Assembly: GCF_043195095.1 (NCBI RefSeq)
Contig: NZ_JBAFWN010000002.1
DNA from: NCEH01 sp043195095
GTDB lineage: Bacteria; Pseudomonadota; Alphaproteobacteria; Rhizobiales; Xanthobacteraceae
Reading direction: 5' to 3' (one strand)
DNA: 64,000 nucleotides
Below are positions 39,535 to 47,219 of the stretch, one piece after another; position 1 is the stretch's first letter; every line of letters starts with the position of its first letter. The notes under the pieces were generated by a model, which saw nothing but the letters and a program-made list of their open reading frames with translations, did not search any database and was not told the origin of the DNA. Made by a program: the position numbers and the translations under genes.

Positions 39535-40382
39535 GCATCCCCCATCGGGAAGGTCGCCCAGTCCGGCCGGCGCAAGGTGATCTCGACCCCGCCCGCCACC
39601 AAGGGCAAGCCGGCGGCGCTGGCATCGGCCGCGCGGTCGAGCCGCACCAGGGCGATGCCGTGGCCCCGCGCGGAAGAGCCGATATGGCCCACGGTCTTCT
39701 CGCCGGCGCGAATCTCCGAGCCCTCCTCCGGGGCGAATTCGAACAGCGCCTGCACGGACCGGGTGCGCGCGGTGCCGCGATGCTGCATGCGGCTCACCAC
39801 TTCCTGGCCCACATAGCAGCCCTTCTTGAAATCCACCCCGCCGAGCTGGTCCATGTCCGCCTCGTGGGGGAAGGCGTCGCCATAGGTAAAGTCCAGGCCG
39901 CCCTGCGGAATGCCGAGCGCGATGCGGTGGGCGTGATAGGCGCTGGCATCGCCGTCCAGCGCCTCGGCCTCGGCGCGCGGCAGCACGAGGCGCTCGCCGA
40001 GCGCCGGCAGGCGCGGATCTGTGAACGCCTGCGCGGAAGCGGGCGCGGCCGGCGCATCTTCACCGAAGCGTGCCGCCACAGCGAGATCCTCGTCCAGGGT
40101 GAACTCCGCCTTCGCCCGCAGCAGATACATTTTCAGGCGCTTGAGCAGGTCGTCCTTCAGCGCGCGCGGCACGTCCAGCAGGAAGGCTTCCGGCTCGCCG
40201 GCCGGCGCATAGAGGAAGAAATCGGCGATGATCTTGCCTTGCGGCATCAGCAATGCGCCGAAGCGTGCGCCGCCGGTTTCCAGCCCCGCCACGTTGCAGG
40301 TGATGAGATTGTGGAGGAACTTGCGCGCGTCCGGACCGCCGACGTGAATCACCGACCGGTCGGCGAGAGGGGCAATCGGCAT
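39531..40382 (-). CDS. ygfZ: Folate-dependent Fe-S cluster protein YgfZ
   Basis: A GcvT-like tetrahydrofolate-binding protein that aids maintenance of certain Fe-S enzymes. The 283-residue form has SVIHVGGPDARKFLHNLITC, LMPQGKIIADF, and the signature FKKGCYVGQEVVSRMQHRG with its conserved Cys near 190. MPIAPL at 40382 is the best start, seven bases after AAGGA. ATGs at 40388 and 40412 would add 2 or 10 residues. Followed directly by tag with a four-base overlap. Confidence 0.95.
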   Translation of the reverse strand: MPIAPLADRSVIHVGGPDARKFLHNLITCNVAGLETGGARFGALLMPQGKIIADFFLYAPAGEPEAFLLDVPRALKDDLLKRLKMYLLRAKAEFTLDEDLAVAARFGEDAPAAPASAQAFTDPRLPALGERLVLPRAEAEALDGDASAYHAHRIALGIPQGGLDFTYGDAFPHEADMDQLGGVDFKKGCYVGQEVVSRMQHRGTARTRSVQALFEFAPEEGSEIRAGEKTVGHIGSSARGHGIALVRLDRAADASAAGLPLVAGGVEITLRRPDWATFPMGDA

Positions 40383-40493
40383 GGCCATGTCCTTGTCAGA
40401 TGTTACAGACATACTTAAAGCCGCGCAGCAGCCCCCTCAAGGGCCGGCCCCGTACATTAGAGCCGGCCCCTCCAGATTAGAGCGAGCCCCCAC

Positions 40494-41834
40494 ATGGCGG
40501 ATACCTTCGACTTCATCCTCAAGGGCGGCAGCGTCGTGACCCCGGCGGGCGAAGCGATGCTGGACGTCGGCGTCAGCGAAGGGCGCATCGCCGCCCTCGG
40601 CCGCCTCTCGCCGCGCGCGGCGGGCGAAACCATCGACTGCACCGGCCTGCACATTCTGCCCGGGGTCATCGACACCCAGGTGCATTTCCGCGAGCCGGGC
40701 CTTGAGCAGAAGGAAGATCTGGAAACCGGCTCCCGCGCGGCGGTGATGGGCGGGGTGACCGCCGTGTTCGAGATGCCGAACACCAATCCCCAGACCACGG
40801 ACGCGGCCGCGTTGGAAGACAAGATCGCCCGCGCGCGCAACCGCATGCATTGCGATTTCGCCTTCTATGTGGGCGGCACCCACGAGAATGTGCGCGACCT
40901 GCCGGAGCTGGAGCGCCTGCCGGGCGCGGCCGGGGTGAAGGTGTTCATCGGCTCCTCCACCGGCTCGCTGCTGGTGGCGGACGATCCCGGCGTGCGCGAG
41001 ATCCTGAAAGTGATCCGCCGCCGCGCCGCCTTCCATTGCGAGGACGAGCCGCGCCTCACCGAGCGCCGGTCCATGCGCATGGTGGGCAATCCGGCCTCGC
41101 ACCCGATCTGGCGCGACGATGTCGCCGCCCTCATCGCCACCCAGCGCCTCGTGACGCTGGCGCGCGAAGTGGGCGCGCGGGTGCATGTGCTGCATGTCTC
41201 GACCGCGCAGGAGATGGAATTTCTCGCGGGCGCGCGCGACGTCGCCTCGGTGGAGGTGACGCCCCATCACCTCACCCTGGCCGCGCCCGAGTGCTACGAG
41301 CGGCTCGGCACGCTGGCGCAGATGAACCCGCCGGTGCGCGGCGCGCGCCATCGCGATGCCATCTGGGCGGCGGTGACCGACGGCGTGGTGGACGTGCTCG
41401 GCTCCGACCACGCGCCCCACACGCTGGAAGAGAAGGCCAAGACCTATCCCGAAAGCCCCTCGGGCATGACCGGCGTGCAGACCCTGGTGCCGGTGATGCT
41501 GGACCATGTGGCGAACGGCAAGCTCTCCTTGCAGCGCTTCGTGGATCTCTCCAGCGCCGGCCCGGCGCGGCTGTTCAACATCGCCTGCAAGGGCCGCATC
41601 GTATTGGGCTATGACGCCGACTTCACGGTGGTGGATCTCAAGCGCCGCGCCACCATCACCAATGCCTGGATCGCCTCGCGCGCCCAGTGGACGCCGTATG
41701 ACGGCAAGGAGGTCACGGGCTGGCCGGTGGGCACCTTCGTGCGCGGCAATAAGGTGATGTGGGAAGGCGAGCTGATCGCCCCCTCGCAGGGCGCCCCGGT
41801 GCGGTTTTTGGAGACCCTGCAGCCCGGCGGCTGA
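40494..41834 (+). CDS. pyrC: Dihydroorotase (amidohydrolase)
   Basis: Closes carbamoyl-aspartate to dihydroorotate in pyrimidine synthesis. The 446-residue protein has PGVIDTQVHFREPGLEQKED, with metal-ligand HxH-like spacing and an Arg for the substrate carboxylate. EMPNTNPQTT and VTPHHLTL follow, and VLGSDHAPHT carries the catalytic Asp. The C-terminus binds metal poorly in relatives used structurally with PyrB, but the full set appears intact here. Upstream lies an imperfect 23-base duplication around CCGGCCCC. No other pyr gene adjoins it. Hydantoinase-like activity is the alternative. Confidence 0.9.
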   Translation: MADTFDFILKGGSVVTPAGEAMLDVGVSEGRIAALGRLSPRAAGETIDCTGLHILPGVIDTQVHFREPGLEQKEDLETGSRAAVMGGVTAVFEMPNTNPQTTDAAALEDKIARARNRMHCDFAFYVGGTHENVRDLPELERLPGAAGVKVFIGSSTGSLLVADDPGVREILKVIRRRAAFHCEDEPRLTERRSMRMVGNPASHPIWRDDVAALIATQRLVTLAREVGARVHVLHVSTAQEMEFLAGARDVASVEVTPHHLTLAAPECYERLGTLAQMNPPVRGARHRDAIWAAVTDGVVDVLGSDHAPHTLEEKAKTYPESPSGMTGVQTLVPVMLDHVANGKLSLQRFVDLSSAGPARLFNIACKGRIVLGYDADFTVVDLKRRATITNAWIASRAQWTPYDGKEVTGWPVGTFVRGNKVMWEGELIAPSQGAPVRFLETLQPGG

Positions 41835-41865
41835 GAGCGCACCACGCCGCGCCCTGGGCGCGGCC

Positions 41866-42372
41866 CCCTCCCTGCCCTCCCCCGCAAGCGGGAGAGGGTT
41901 CGCCCCACGCCTATTCGCCCCGCGCTTAACGGATGGAGCGCTCCTCCCTGCCCCCACCAGATCGCCCCCTCTCCCGCTTGCTGGGGAGGGGGCGGGAGAG
42001 TGCTGGGGAGGCTTAGCCGGGAAAGCGCTGCGAACTTGGGCGCGTGCCCGTCCCACGCCTATTCGCCCCGCGCTTAACATATGGAGCGCTCCCCCTGCCC
42101 CCACCAGATCGCTCCCTCTCCCGCTTGCGGGGGAGGGTTGGGGAGGGGGCAGGAGAGCGATGGGGAAGCTAGCCGAGCAAGCGCTGCGGACTTGGGCGCG
42201 TGCCCGTCCCCCGCGCCTATTCGCCCCGCGCTTACGGATGGAGCGCTCCTCCCCGCCCCCGCCAGATCGCCCCCTCTCCCGCTTGCGGGGGAGGGTTGGG
42301 GAGGGCGCGGGAGAGCGATGGGGAAGCTAGCCGGGCAAACGCTGCGAACTTGGGCGCGCGCCCGTCCCGCGC
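41866..42372. repeat. Tandem 150-bp repeats with family-B REP hairpins
   Basis: Fills nearly all of the 539-base gap between pyrC and the next gene. A family-B hairpin (41876-41900) is followed by three units beginning at about 41907, 42055 and 42213 (148-160 bases). Each has GCCTATTCGCCCCGCGCTTA, then GGAGCGCTCC, then a CTCTCCCGCTTGC...GGGGAGGG hairpin, and ends AAGCGCTGCGAACTTGGGCG. Units differ by scattered substitutions and a short indel. No coding pattern. Confidence 0.93.
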
Positions 42373-42373
42373 C

Positions 42374-42637
42374 TTACTGGCGCTGGCCGATGATGGTGTA
42401 TTCGCCCTGGCGGATGCGGCCGGCAAGGCCCTCCACATAGGTGGCGCAGGCTTCCTCGCCATAGACCGCGACCAGCGTGCGCAGGGCCGTGAACAGGGCC
42501 GCCTGCACCAGGCAATCCTCATCCAGCCCATCGCGCAGGGCCTCGGTCCAGGCATCGTCCAGATAGCTGAAGGCGACATGGCGCTCGTCCGAGCCCAGTT
42601 CGGCGATGTCCTGATGAGGAAGGGTCGTGCTGGACAA
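42374..42637 (-). CDS. Conserved-looking small acidic protein, function unknown
   Basis: An 87-residue acidic, helical protein (DIAELGSDERHVAFSYLDDA, WTEALRDGLDEDCLVQAALF, then a helix and a GRIRQGEYTIIGQRQ end). No domain recognised. I chose a TTG at 42637 because GGAGG sits six bases upstream. The ATG at 42676 would add a 13-residue Pro/Trp/Arg-rich segment. Its stop abuts the last tandem repeat, which may serve as its transcript end. Confidence 0.65.
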   Translation of the reverse strand: MSSTTLPHQDIAELGSDERHVAFSYLDDAWTEALRDGLDEDCLVQAALFTALRTLVAVYGEEACATYVEGLAGRIRQGEYTIIGQRQ

Positions 42638-42763
42638 GAGAGGCCTCCGCGCCGCGCCCCATGGCCAGGGCGGCACACATACCTACCACGTCCCGGGGCG
42701 CTGTCGCGGAACTTCTAAACGAAAGGTTAACCGCCGCACCGGAAGGGACCGCCTGTCCCCCGC

Positions 42764-43168
42764 TCAATTTCCCCCGAAGCGCACCGCGATGTCGTGGGCG
42801 AGCTTGGCGCCTTCGCTCAATTGGCGCTGCACCGCCGCGGCGGCGGCCGGCGTGCAGGCGCGATAGACCTGGGCATAGCTGGAATAGCCCTGGTTGAAGG
42901 CCGCGATCAGCTTCGCCCTGCGCTCGTCCGAGGGCTGCTCGGCCTCCAGCAAATCCTGCATCTGCATGCGCCAGCTCTGGCCTTCCGCCGTCATGCCGCA
43001 CAGCGGCCGCAGATAATGCAGCCCGCCCAGAAGCTCCGCGAGCTTGAGCATGTCGCCCTCATAGGGCGGGGTCGAGCCGTCAGCCGCCCGCGCGACGCCG
43101 CCCGCGATGCCCAGCACGGCGGCCAGCACAAGGGCGAACAGGGAACGGCGAAGGGAAAGAGGCGACAT
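42764..43168 (-). CDS. TIGR02301-family exported protein
   Basis: A 134-residue protein. A signal peptide (SLRRSLFALVLAAVLGIAGGVARA) leads a helical domain. That domain has MLKLAELLGGLHYLRPLCG, WRMQMQDLLEAEQPSDERRAK, and FNQGYSSYAQVYRACTPAAA. The two Cys residues may pair. This family of periplasmic proteins is found in rhizobia and has no known function. Its start overlaps no neighbour; the NUDIX gene is 47 bases upstream on the same strand, so an operon is likely. Confidence 0.85.
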   Translation of the reverse strand: MSPLSLRRSLFALVLAAVLGIAGGVARAADGSTPPYEGDMLKLAELLGGLHYLRPLCGMTAEGQSWRMQMQDLLEAEQPSDERRAKLIAAFNQGYSSYAQVYRACTPAAAAAVQRQLSEGAKLAHDIAVRFGGN

Positions 43169-43215
43169 GGCGTCACTCGTGCCGCGCGGCGCCCGCGCGG
43201 TCAAGATGGCCGCGC

Positions 43216-43701
43216 TCACGAGCCCGCGTGCGCCAGGGCCTGCGGCTTATCCTCCACCGCCTCCTCGGCGGCCAGAAGCCAGGCGGCGCGATGCACCACG
43301 TCGGCGAGACCGTGGGTGGTGGCAAGGCCCGCCACCGCGTCGGGATGGAACCAGCCCACGGCCACCGCCTCGTCGCTCAGCACCGGTTCCCCGGCGCGCC
43401 AGCGCGCGGCATGGGCCGCCACCACGAAATGGCTCTTCAGCGTGCCGTCCGCGTCATGGGAGATGAAATCCAGCGCGGCCGCGAGGCCGACGATCTCGGC
43501 CTCGACCTGGACTTCCTCCATCACCTCGCGCGCCGCCGCCTGGGCCAGGGTCTCGCCGGGCTCGACCCGGCCTCCGGGCAGGCTCCACAGGCCTTTGCCG
43601 GGCGCATAGCCGCGCTGGGCGAGCAGAACCAGCGGGCCGCGAAACACGGCGGCGCTGGCGGCGAGGGTCGGGCGGACGGCATCGGCCATAAGGGAAACCA
43701 T
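43216..43701 (-). CDS. NUDIX hydrolase
   Basis: A 161-residue protein. The Nudix box is GRVEPGETLAQAAAREVMEE (Gx5Ex7REUxEExGU) at about 44-66, preceded by YAPGKGLWSLPG. It resembles the ADP-ribose/8-oxo-dGTP group, but the specificity is not readable. A start at 43689 (MADAV) is possible. The C-terminus runs on with VEDKPQALAHAGS. Upstream of the TIGR02301 gene and divergent from the HD-domain gene. Confidence 0.92.
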   Translation of the reverse strand: MVSLMADAVRPTLAASAAVFRGPLVLLAQRGYAPGKGLWSLPGGRVEPGETLAQAAAREVMEEVQVEAEIVGLAAALDFISHDADGTLKSHFVVAAHAARWRAGEPVLSDEAVAVGWFHPDAVAGLATTHGLADVVHRAAWLLAAEEAVEDKPQALAHAGS

Positions 43702-43762
43702 CGGGTTGTTCCGCGATGCGGGAAGCTTACGCTCTCGGATTCAAAGGAGCACGCGATTCGTC

Positions 43763-44401
43763 ATGGCGGCGATTTCCACCGGCCCCGGAGCCGGCCCCCC
43801 CTCGAAGGCGAAAGGCCCGCCGCGCGCGTGGCAGCGCATGCTGTCTGGCCGGCGGCTGGACCTGCTGAACCCCTCGCCCCTCGACATCGAGATCGAGGAC
43901 ATCGCCCATGGCCTGGCCCGCGTGGCCCGCTGGAACGGGCAGACGCGCGGGGCGAACATCTTTTCCGTGGCCCAGCATTCCCTGCTGACCGAGACCCTCG
44001 CCCGCCGCGCGGTCGGCGACATTGATGTGCGCTGGCGGCGCGCGGTGCTGCTGCACGATGCGCCCGAATATGTGATCGGCGACATGATCTCGCCCTTCAA
44101 GGCCATGATCGGCGGGGATTACAAGGCGGTGGAAGCGCGCCTGCTCGCCGCCATCAGCCTGCGCTTCGGCCTGCCGGCGCAATGGCCGCAGGCCCTGACG
44201 CGGATCGTCAAGACCGCCGACCGCGCCTCCGCCTATTTGGAGGCGACCCATCTCGCCGGCTTCGCGGCGGCGGAGGCGCGGGCCTTCTTCGGCCGCCCGA
44301 TCCACCTCGACGCGGAGGCGGAGAAGGATTATCTCACGCCTTGGCCGGCTGAAACCGCCAAAGAACGGTTCCTCACCCGGTTCGCGGAGCTAACGCCATG
44401 A
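43763..44401 (+). CDS. HD-domain hydrolase (YfbR/COG1896-like)
   Basis: A 212-residue protein. An N-terminal Pro/Gly segment precedes MLSGRRLDLLNPSPLDIEIE. The HD metal centre follows: ANIFSVAQHSLLTET (first His), RRAVLLHDAPEYVIGDMISP (the His-Asp pair), and IVKTADRASAYLEATH (last Asp). Relatives such as YfbR are 5'-deoxynucleotidases. Its stop overlaps the start of a phosphatase gene by four bases (ATGA), which implies joint function. The substrate is not readable. Confidence 0.87.
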   Translation: MAAISTGPGAGPPSKAKGPPRAWQRMLSGRRLDLLNPSPLDIEIEDIAHGLARVARWNGQTRGANIFSVAQHSLLTETLARRAVGDIDVRWRRAVLLHDAPEYVIGDMISPFKAMIGGDYKAVEARLLAAISLRFGLPAQWPQALTRIVKTADRASAYLEATHLAGFAAAEARAFFGRPIHLDAEAEKDYLTPWPAETAKERFLTRFAELTP

Positions 44402-44904
44402 TCCATGTGTGCTCCCTCGCAAAGCTGCACGAGACGGTGGAGGCGACCGGCGCGCGCCACATCATCACGCTGGTCGGCCGCGAGACCCTTTTGACGCGTC
44501 CCAACAATGTGGACGCCGCGAACCATCTGTTCCTCTCCATCAACGACATCGTCAGCGAGGTCGAGGGCATGGTGACGCCCGGCGAGGCGCATATGCGCGA
44601 CCTGCTGGACTTCGTGCGCGCCTGGCCGCGCACCGCGCCGCTGGTGATCCATTGCTATGCCGGGGTCTCGCGCTCCACCGCGGCGGCCTATGTGACTTTG
44701 TGCGCGCTGCTGCCCCATCGCGACGAGTTCGAACTGGCGGTCCGCCTGCGCTCCGCCTCGCCCACAGCGACGCCCAATGCCAAGATCGTGTCGCTGGGAG
44801 ATGCCGCGCTCAACCGCAACGGACGGATGATCCGGGCAATTTCCGCCATCGGCCGCGGGCGCGACTGCATGGCCGGCGAGCCGTTCCAGCTGGTGCTCGA
44901 CTGA
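44398..44904 (+). CDS. Protein-tyrosine-phosphatase-like protein (COG5350 type)
   Basis: A 168-residue protein. The active-site loop is VIHCYAGVSRSTAAAYV (HCx5R, nucleophile Cys86, followed by Ser). The upstream acidic region (LSINDIVSEVEGM) may hold the general acid. The fold resembles dual-specificity phosphatases but is short. Translated in tandem with the HD hydrolase through an ATGA overlap. The substrate may be a nucleotide-type phosphate rather than a protein. Confidence 0.87.
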   Translation: MIHVCSLAKLHETVEATGARHIITLVGRETLLTRPNNVDAANHLFLSINDIVSEVEGMVTPGEAHMRDLLDFVRAWPRTAPLVIHCYAGVSRSTAAAYVTLCALLPHRDEFELAVRLRSASPTATPNAKIVSLGDAALNRNGRMIRAISAIGRGRDCMAGEPFQLVLD

Positions 44905-44953
44905 GGTTGGTTTCCCGGCCCGGCGGCCCCTTACCCGAACAGGCTCCCTGCCA

Positions 44954-45112
44954 TCCCCCTCACCCCAACCCTCTCCCCACCGGGGAGAGGGGGCATGCGC
45001 GGCACGGGGCATCGCCCGGTGGAAGGGGTGCGCTTGGGGGAAGAACCAACTTCCGCCATTCCACCCACAGACTCCCCTCTCCCCGCCGGGGAGAGGGTCA
45101 GGGTGAGGGAGA
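44954..45112. repeat. Paired REP-like hairpins (family A, copy 2)
   Basis: Same layout as 7299-7425: CCCCCTCACCCCAACCCTCT and a hairpin at the left, and a hairpin ending GAGAGGGTCAGGGTGAGGGA at the right, with about 90 unrelated bases between. It fills the gap between the phosphatase gene and the convergent methyltransferase. Confidence 0.87.
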
Positions 45113-45122
45113 AGTGTGAGGG

Positions 45123-46052
45123 CTAAGGTAAGGGGGTCAGAGAGCCCGCGCGCCGCGCCACGCACACCAGCCCCGGCACCGGGACCCCCTTCTCGGTGCG
45201 CGTCGAAACCGGTTCCAGCACCGGCGCCGTAAAGCCCGCCGCCGCGAGCGCGTCCGCCAGATAGGCGCGGCCGTGGGCATAGCGCAGGGTGTCGCGCAAG
45301 ATGATCCCCGCGCCGTCGTGGGTCTCGACGGTGAAGGCGAGCCAGCCGGCGGGAACCAGCGCACGGGCAGCCGCGCGGAACACGTCGTCGAAATCGGCGA
45401 GATAGCACAGCGCGTCCGCCGCCAGGACGAGGTCCGCCGCGCCCGGCGGCTGATCCGCGAGGAAGGCGACCATCTCGCCCGTCTCAAGGGTGGCATAAAG
45501 GCCGAGCTGCCGCGCCTTTTCGATCATGGCCGGGGAGAGATCGACGCCCACCAGCGCGTCGCACGCGGGCGCCAGGAGCGGCGCGGCAAGCCCGGTGCCG
45601 CAGCCGAGGTCCAGCGCCCGGCCGAACCGGAACGGCGCGCAGGCGGCCGCGCAGGCGCTGCGCAGCGCCGCGTCCAGCACCTCCGGCCCGCGATAGGCGA
45701 GGCCCTCGCGCAGCGCGGTATCGAAGCGCGGGGCATATTGGTCGAACAAGGTGCGCACGAAGGCCGGCGACATGGCGTCCCGCGCCCCGCGTGCGCCGAG
45801 CCGCGCGAGCCGCAGGCCGGCGCCGAGCATGTCGGCGCCATCGCGCGCCAGCACGTTCTCATACGCCTCGATCGCGCCGGCCCTGTCGCCGCCCGCCGCG
45901 CGCGCCTCTCCCAGCAGGAACCAGGCGGCGATGAAATGCGGCGCCTCGGCGACGAGGTCGGCCAGCATGTCGCCCGCCGCCTGCGCCTCGCCGTCATCGA
46001 GATAGGCGCGTGCCCAATCGAGCCGGCGATACAGCACGGGATCGCCGGACAT
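45123..46052 (-). CDS. TPR-containing SAM-dependent methyltransferase
   Basis: A 309-residue protein. Two TPR-like helices at about 5-70 (YRRLDWARAYLDDGEAQAAG, IAAWFLLGEARAAGGDRAGA) precede a methyltransferase domain. The domain has FRFGRALDLGCGTGLAAPLL (motif I), LVGVDLSPAMIEKARQLG, and VLAADALCYLADFDDVFRAA. A TPR plus methyltransferase layout recalls NDUFAF/Pcmt-type proteins, but the substrate is unknown. The ATG at 46052 is preceded by four tandem GGGAAT-like hexamers (46053-46074 on the plus strand) and has no clear ribosome site. Confidence 0.85.
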   Translation of the reverse strand: MSGDPVLYRRLDWARAYLDDGEAQAAGDMLADLVAEAPHFIAAWFLLGEARAAGGDRAGAIEAYENVLARDGADMLGAGLRLARLGARGARDAMSPAFVRTLFDQYAPRFDTALREGLAYRGPEVLDAALRSACAAACAPFRFGRALDLGCGTGLAAPLLAPACDALVGVDLSPAMIEKARQLGLYATLETGEMVAFLADQPPGAADLVLAADALCYLADFDDVFRAAARALVPAGWLAFTVETHDGAGIILRDTLRYAHGRAYLADALAAAGFTAPVLEPVSTRTEKGVPVPGLVCVARRAGSLTPLP

Positions 46053-46175
46053 GGGAACGGGAATGGGAATGGGACCGATCGACACCTTGAAACCCGCTCC
46101 CTTCGAACCGAAGCGCCGGAAACACGGCGCCAAGCCCTCGCGCCCGCGCCGTTCGGCCCCATATAACGCACAACC

Positions 46176-47219
46176 ATGCGTCCGGACGAACTTCTGCACC
46201 CCGCCCCGGGTGGGCTTTATTGTCCCAAAGGGGATTTCTTCATTGATCCGACGCGCGCCGTGCCGCGCGCGCTCATCACCCACGGGCACAGCGATCACGC
46301 CCGCGCCGGCCACGGCCATGTGCTCGCCACCCGCGAGACGCTGGACCTGATGGCGATCCGCTACGGCGCGAATTTCGCCGGGGCGACGCAGGCCATCGCC
46401 TATGGGGAGCGCGTGGAGATCGGCGGCGTCACCGTCACCGCCCATCCCGCCGGCCATGTGCTCGGCTCGGCGCAATTCGAACTCTCCTGGCGCGGCTGCA
46501 CCATCGTCGCGTCCGGCGATTACAAGGATGCGCGCGACCCCACCTGTGCGACCTTCGAGCCCGTGCGCTGCCATGTCTTCATCTCGGAGGCGACCTTCGG
46601 CCTGCCGGTGTTCCGCCACCCCGATGCCGCAGCCGAGACCGCAAAGCTGATGAATTCGCTGCATGTGTTTCCCGAGCGGGCGCACATCGTCGGCGCCTAT
46701 TCGCTCGGCAAGGCGCAGCGCGTCATGGCGCTGCTGCGCGCGGCCGGGCATTCGGCCCCGATCTACATCCACGGCGCGCTGGAGAAGATCAGCGCCTATT
46801 ACCAGCAGCGCGGCATAGCGTTGGGCGACATTCGCCTGGCGAAGGAGGCGAAGAAGGCCGATTTCGCCGGCGCGGTGGTGATCGCCCCACCCACCTCCAT
46901 CACCGACATCTGGTCGCGCAAGTTTCCCGATCCCGTCACCGCGTTTGCCTCGGGCTGGATGCGGGTGCGCGCCCGCGCCCGCCAGCGCGGCATCGAGCTG
47001 CCGCTGGTGATCTCCGACCATGCGGATTGGGACGGGCTGACCGCGGCCATTTCCGCCACCGGCTGCGAGGAGGTGTGGGTGACCCACGGCGCCGAGGACG
47101 CGCTGGTGCATTGGGCGATGACCCGGCAGTTGCGCGCCAAGCCGCTGCACATGGTGGGCTATGGCGAGGAGGAGAACGAGGGGCCGCCGGAAGCCCCCGC
47201 GCCGGAGGCGGCGCCATGA
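46176..47219 (+). CDS. Ligase-associated DNA damage response exonuclease
   Basis: A 347-residue metallo-beta-lactamase/beta-CASP nuclease (TIGR04122 group). It carries ITHGHSDHARAGH (HxHxDH, 36-41), HPAGHVLGSAQFEL, SGDYKD and a C-terminal VWVTHGAEDALVHWA. Relatives are 5'-exonucleases that process DNA ends for the partner ligase. The stop overlaps the ligase start (ATGA at 47216), so they are made together. The helicase and PdeM phosphoesterase usually found with them are not adjacent. Confidence 0.93.
   Translation: MRPDELLHPAPGGLYCPKGDFFIDPTRAVPRALITHGHSDHARAGHGHVLATRETLDLMAIRYGANFAGATQAIAYGERVEIGGVTVTAHPAGHVLGSAQFELSWRGCTIVASGDYKDARDPTCATFEPVRCHVFISEATFGLPVFRHPDAAAETAKLMNSLHVFPERAHIVGAYSLGKAQRVMALLRAAGHSAPIYIHGALEKISAYYQQRGIALGDIRLAKEAKKADFAGAVVIAPPTSITDIWSRKFPDPVTAFASGWMRVRARARQRGIELPLVISDHADWDGLTAAISATGCEEVWVTHGAEDALVHWAMTRQLRAKPLHMVGYGEEENEGPPEAPAPEAAP

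Noticed and set aside
41866..42372. A CRISPR array
   Set aside because: The units are 150 bp with no short repeat/unique spacer alternation, and no cas gene is nearby.
45123..47150. Reading the TPR-methyltransferase as a 675-residue protein
   Set aside because: The extra N-terminal half lies antisense to the ligase-associated exonuclease and has no domain; the ATG at 46052 is the first that fits a TPR start.
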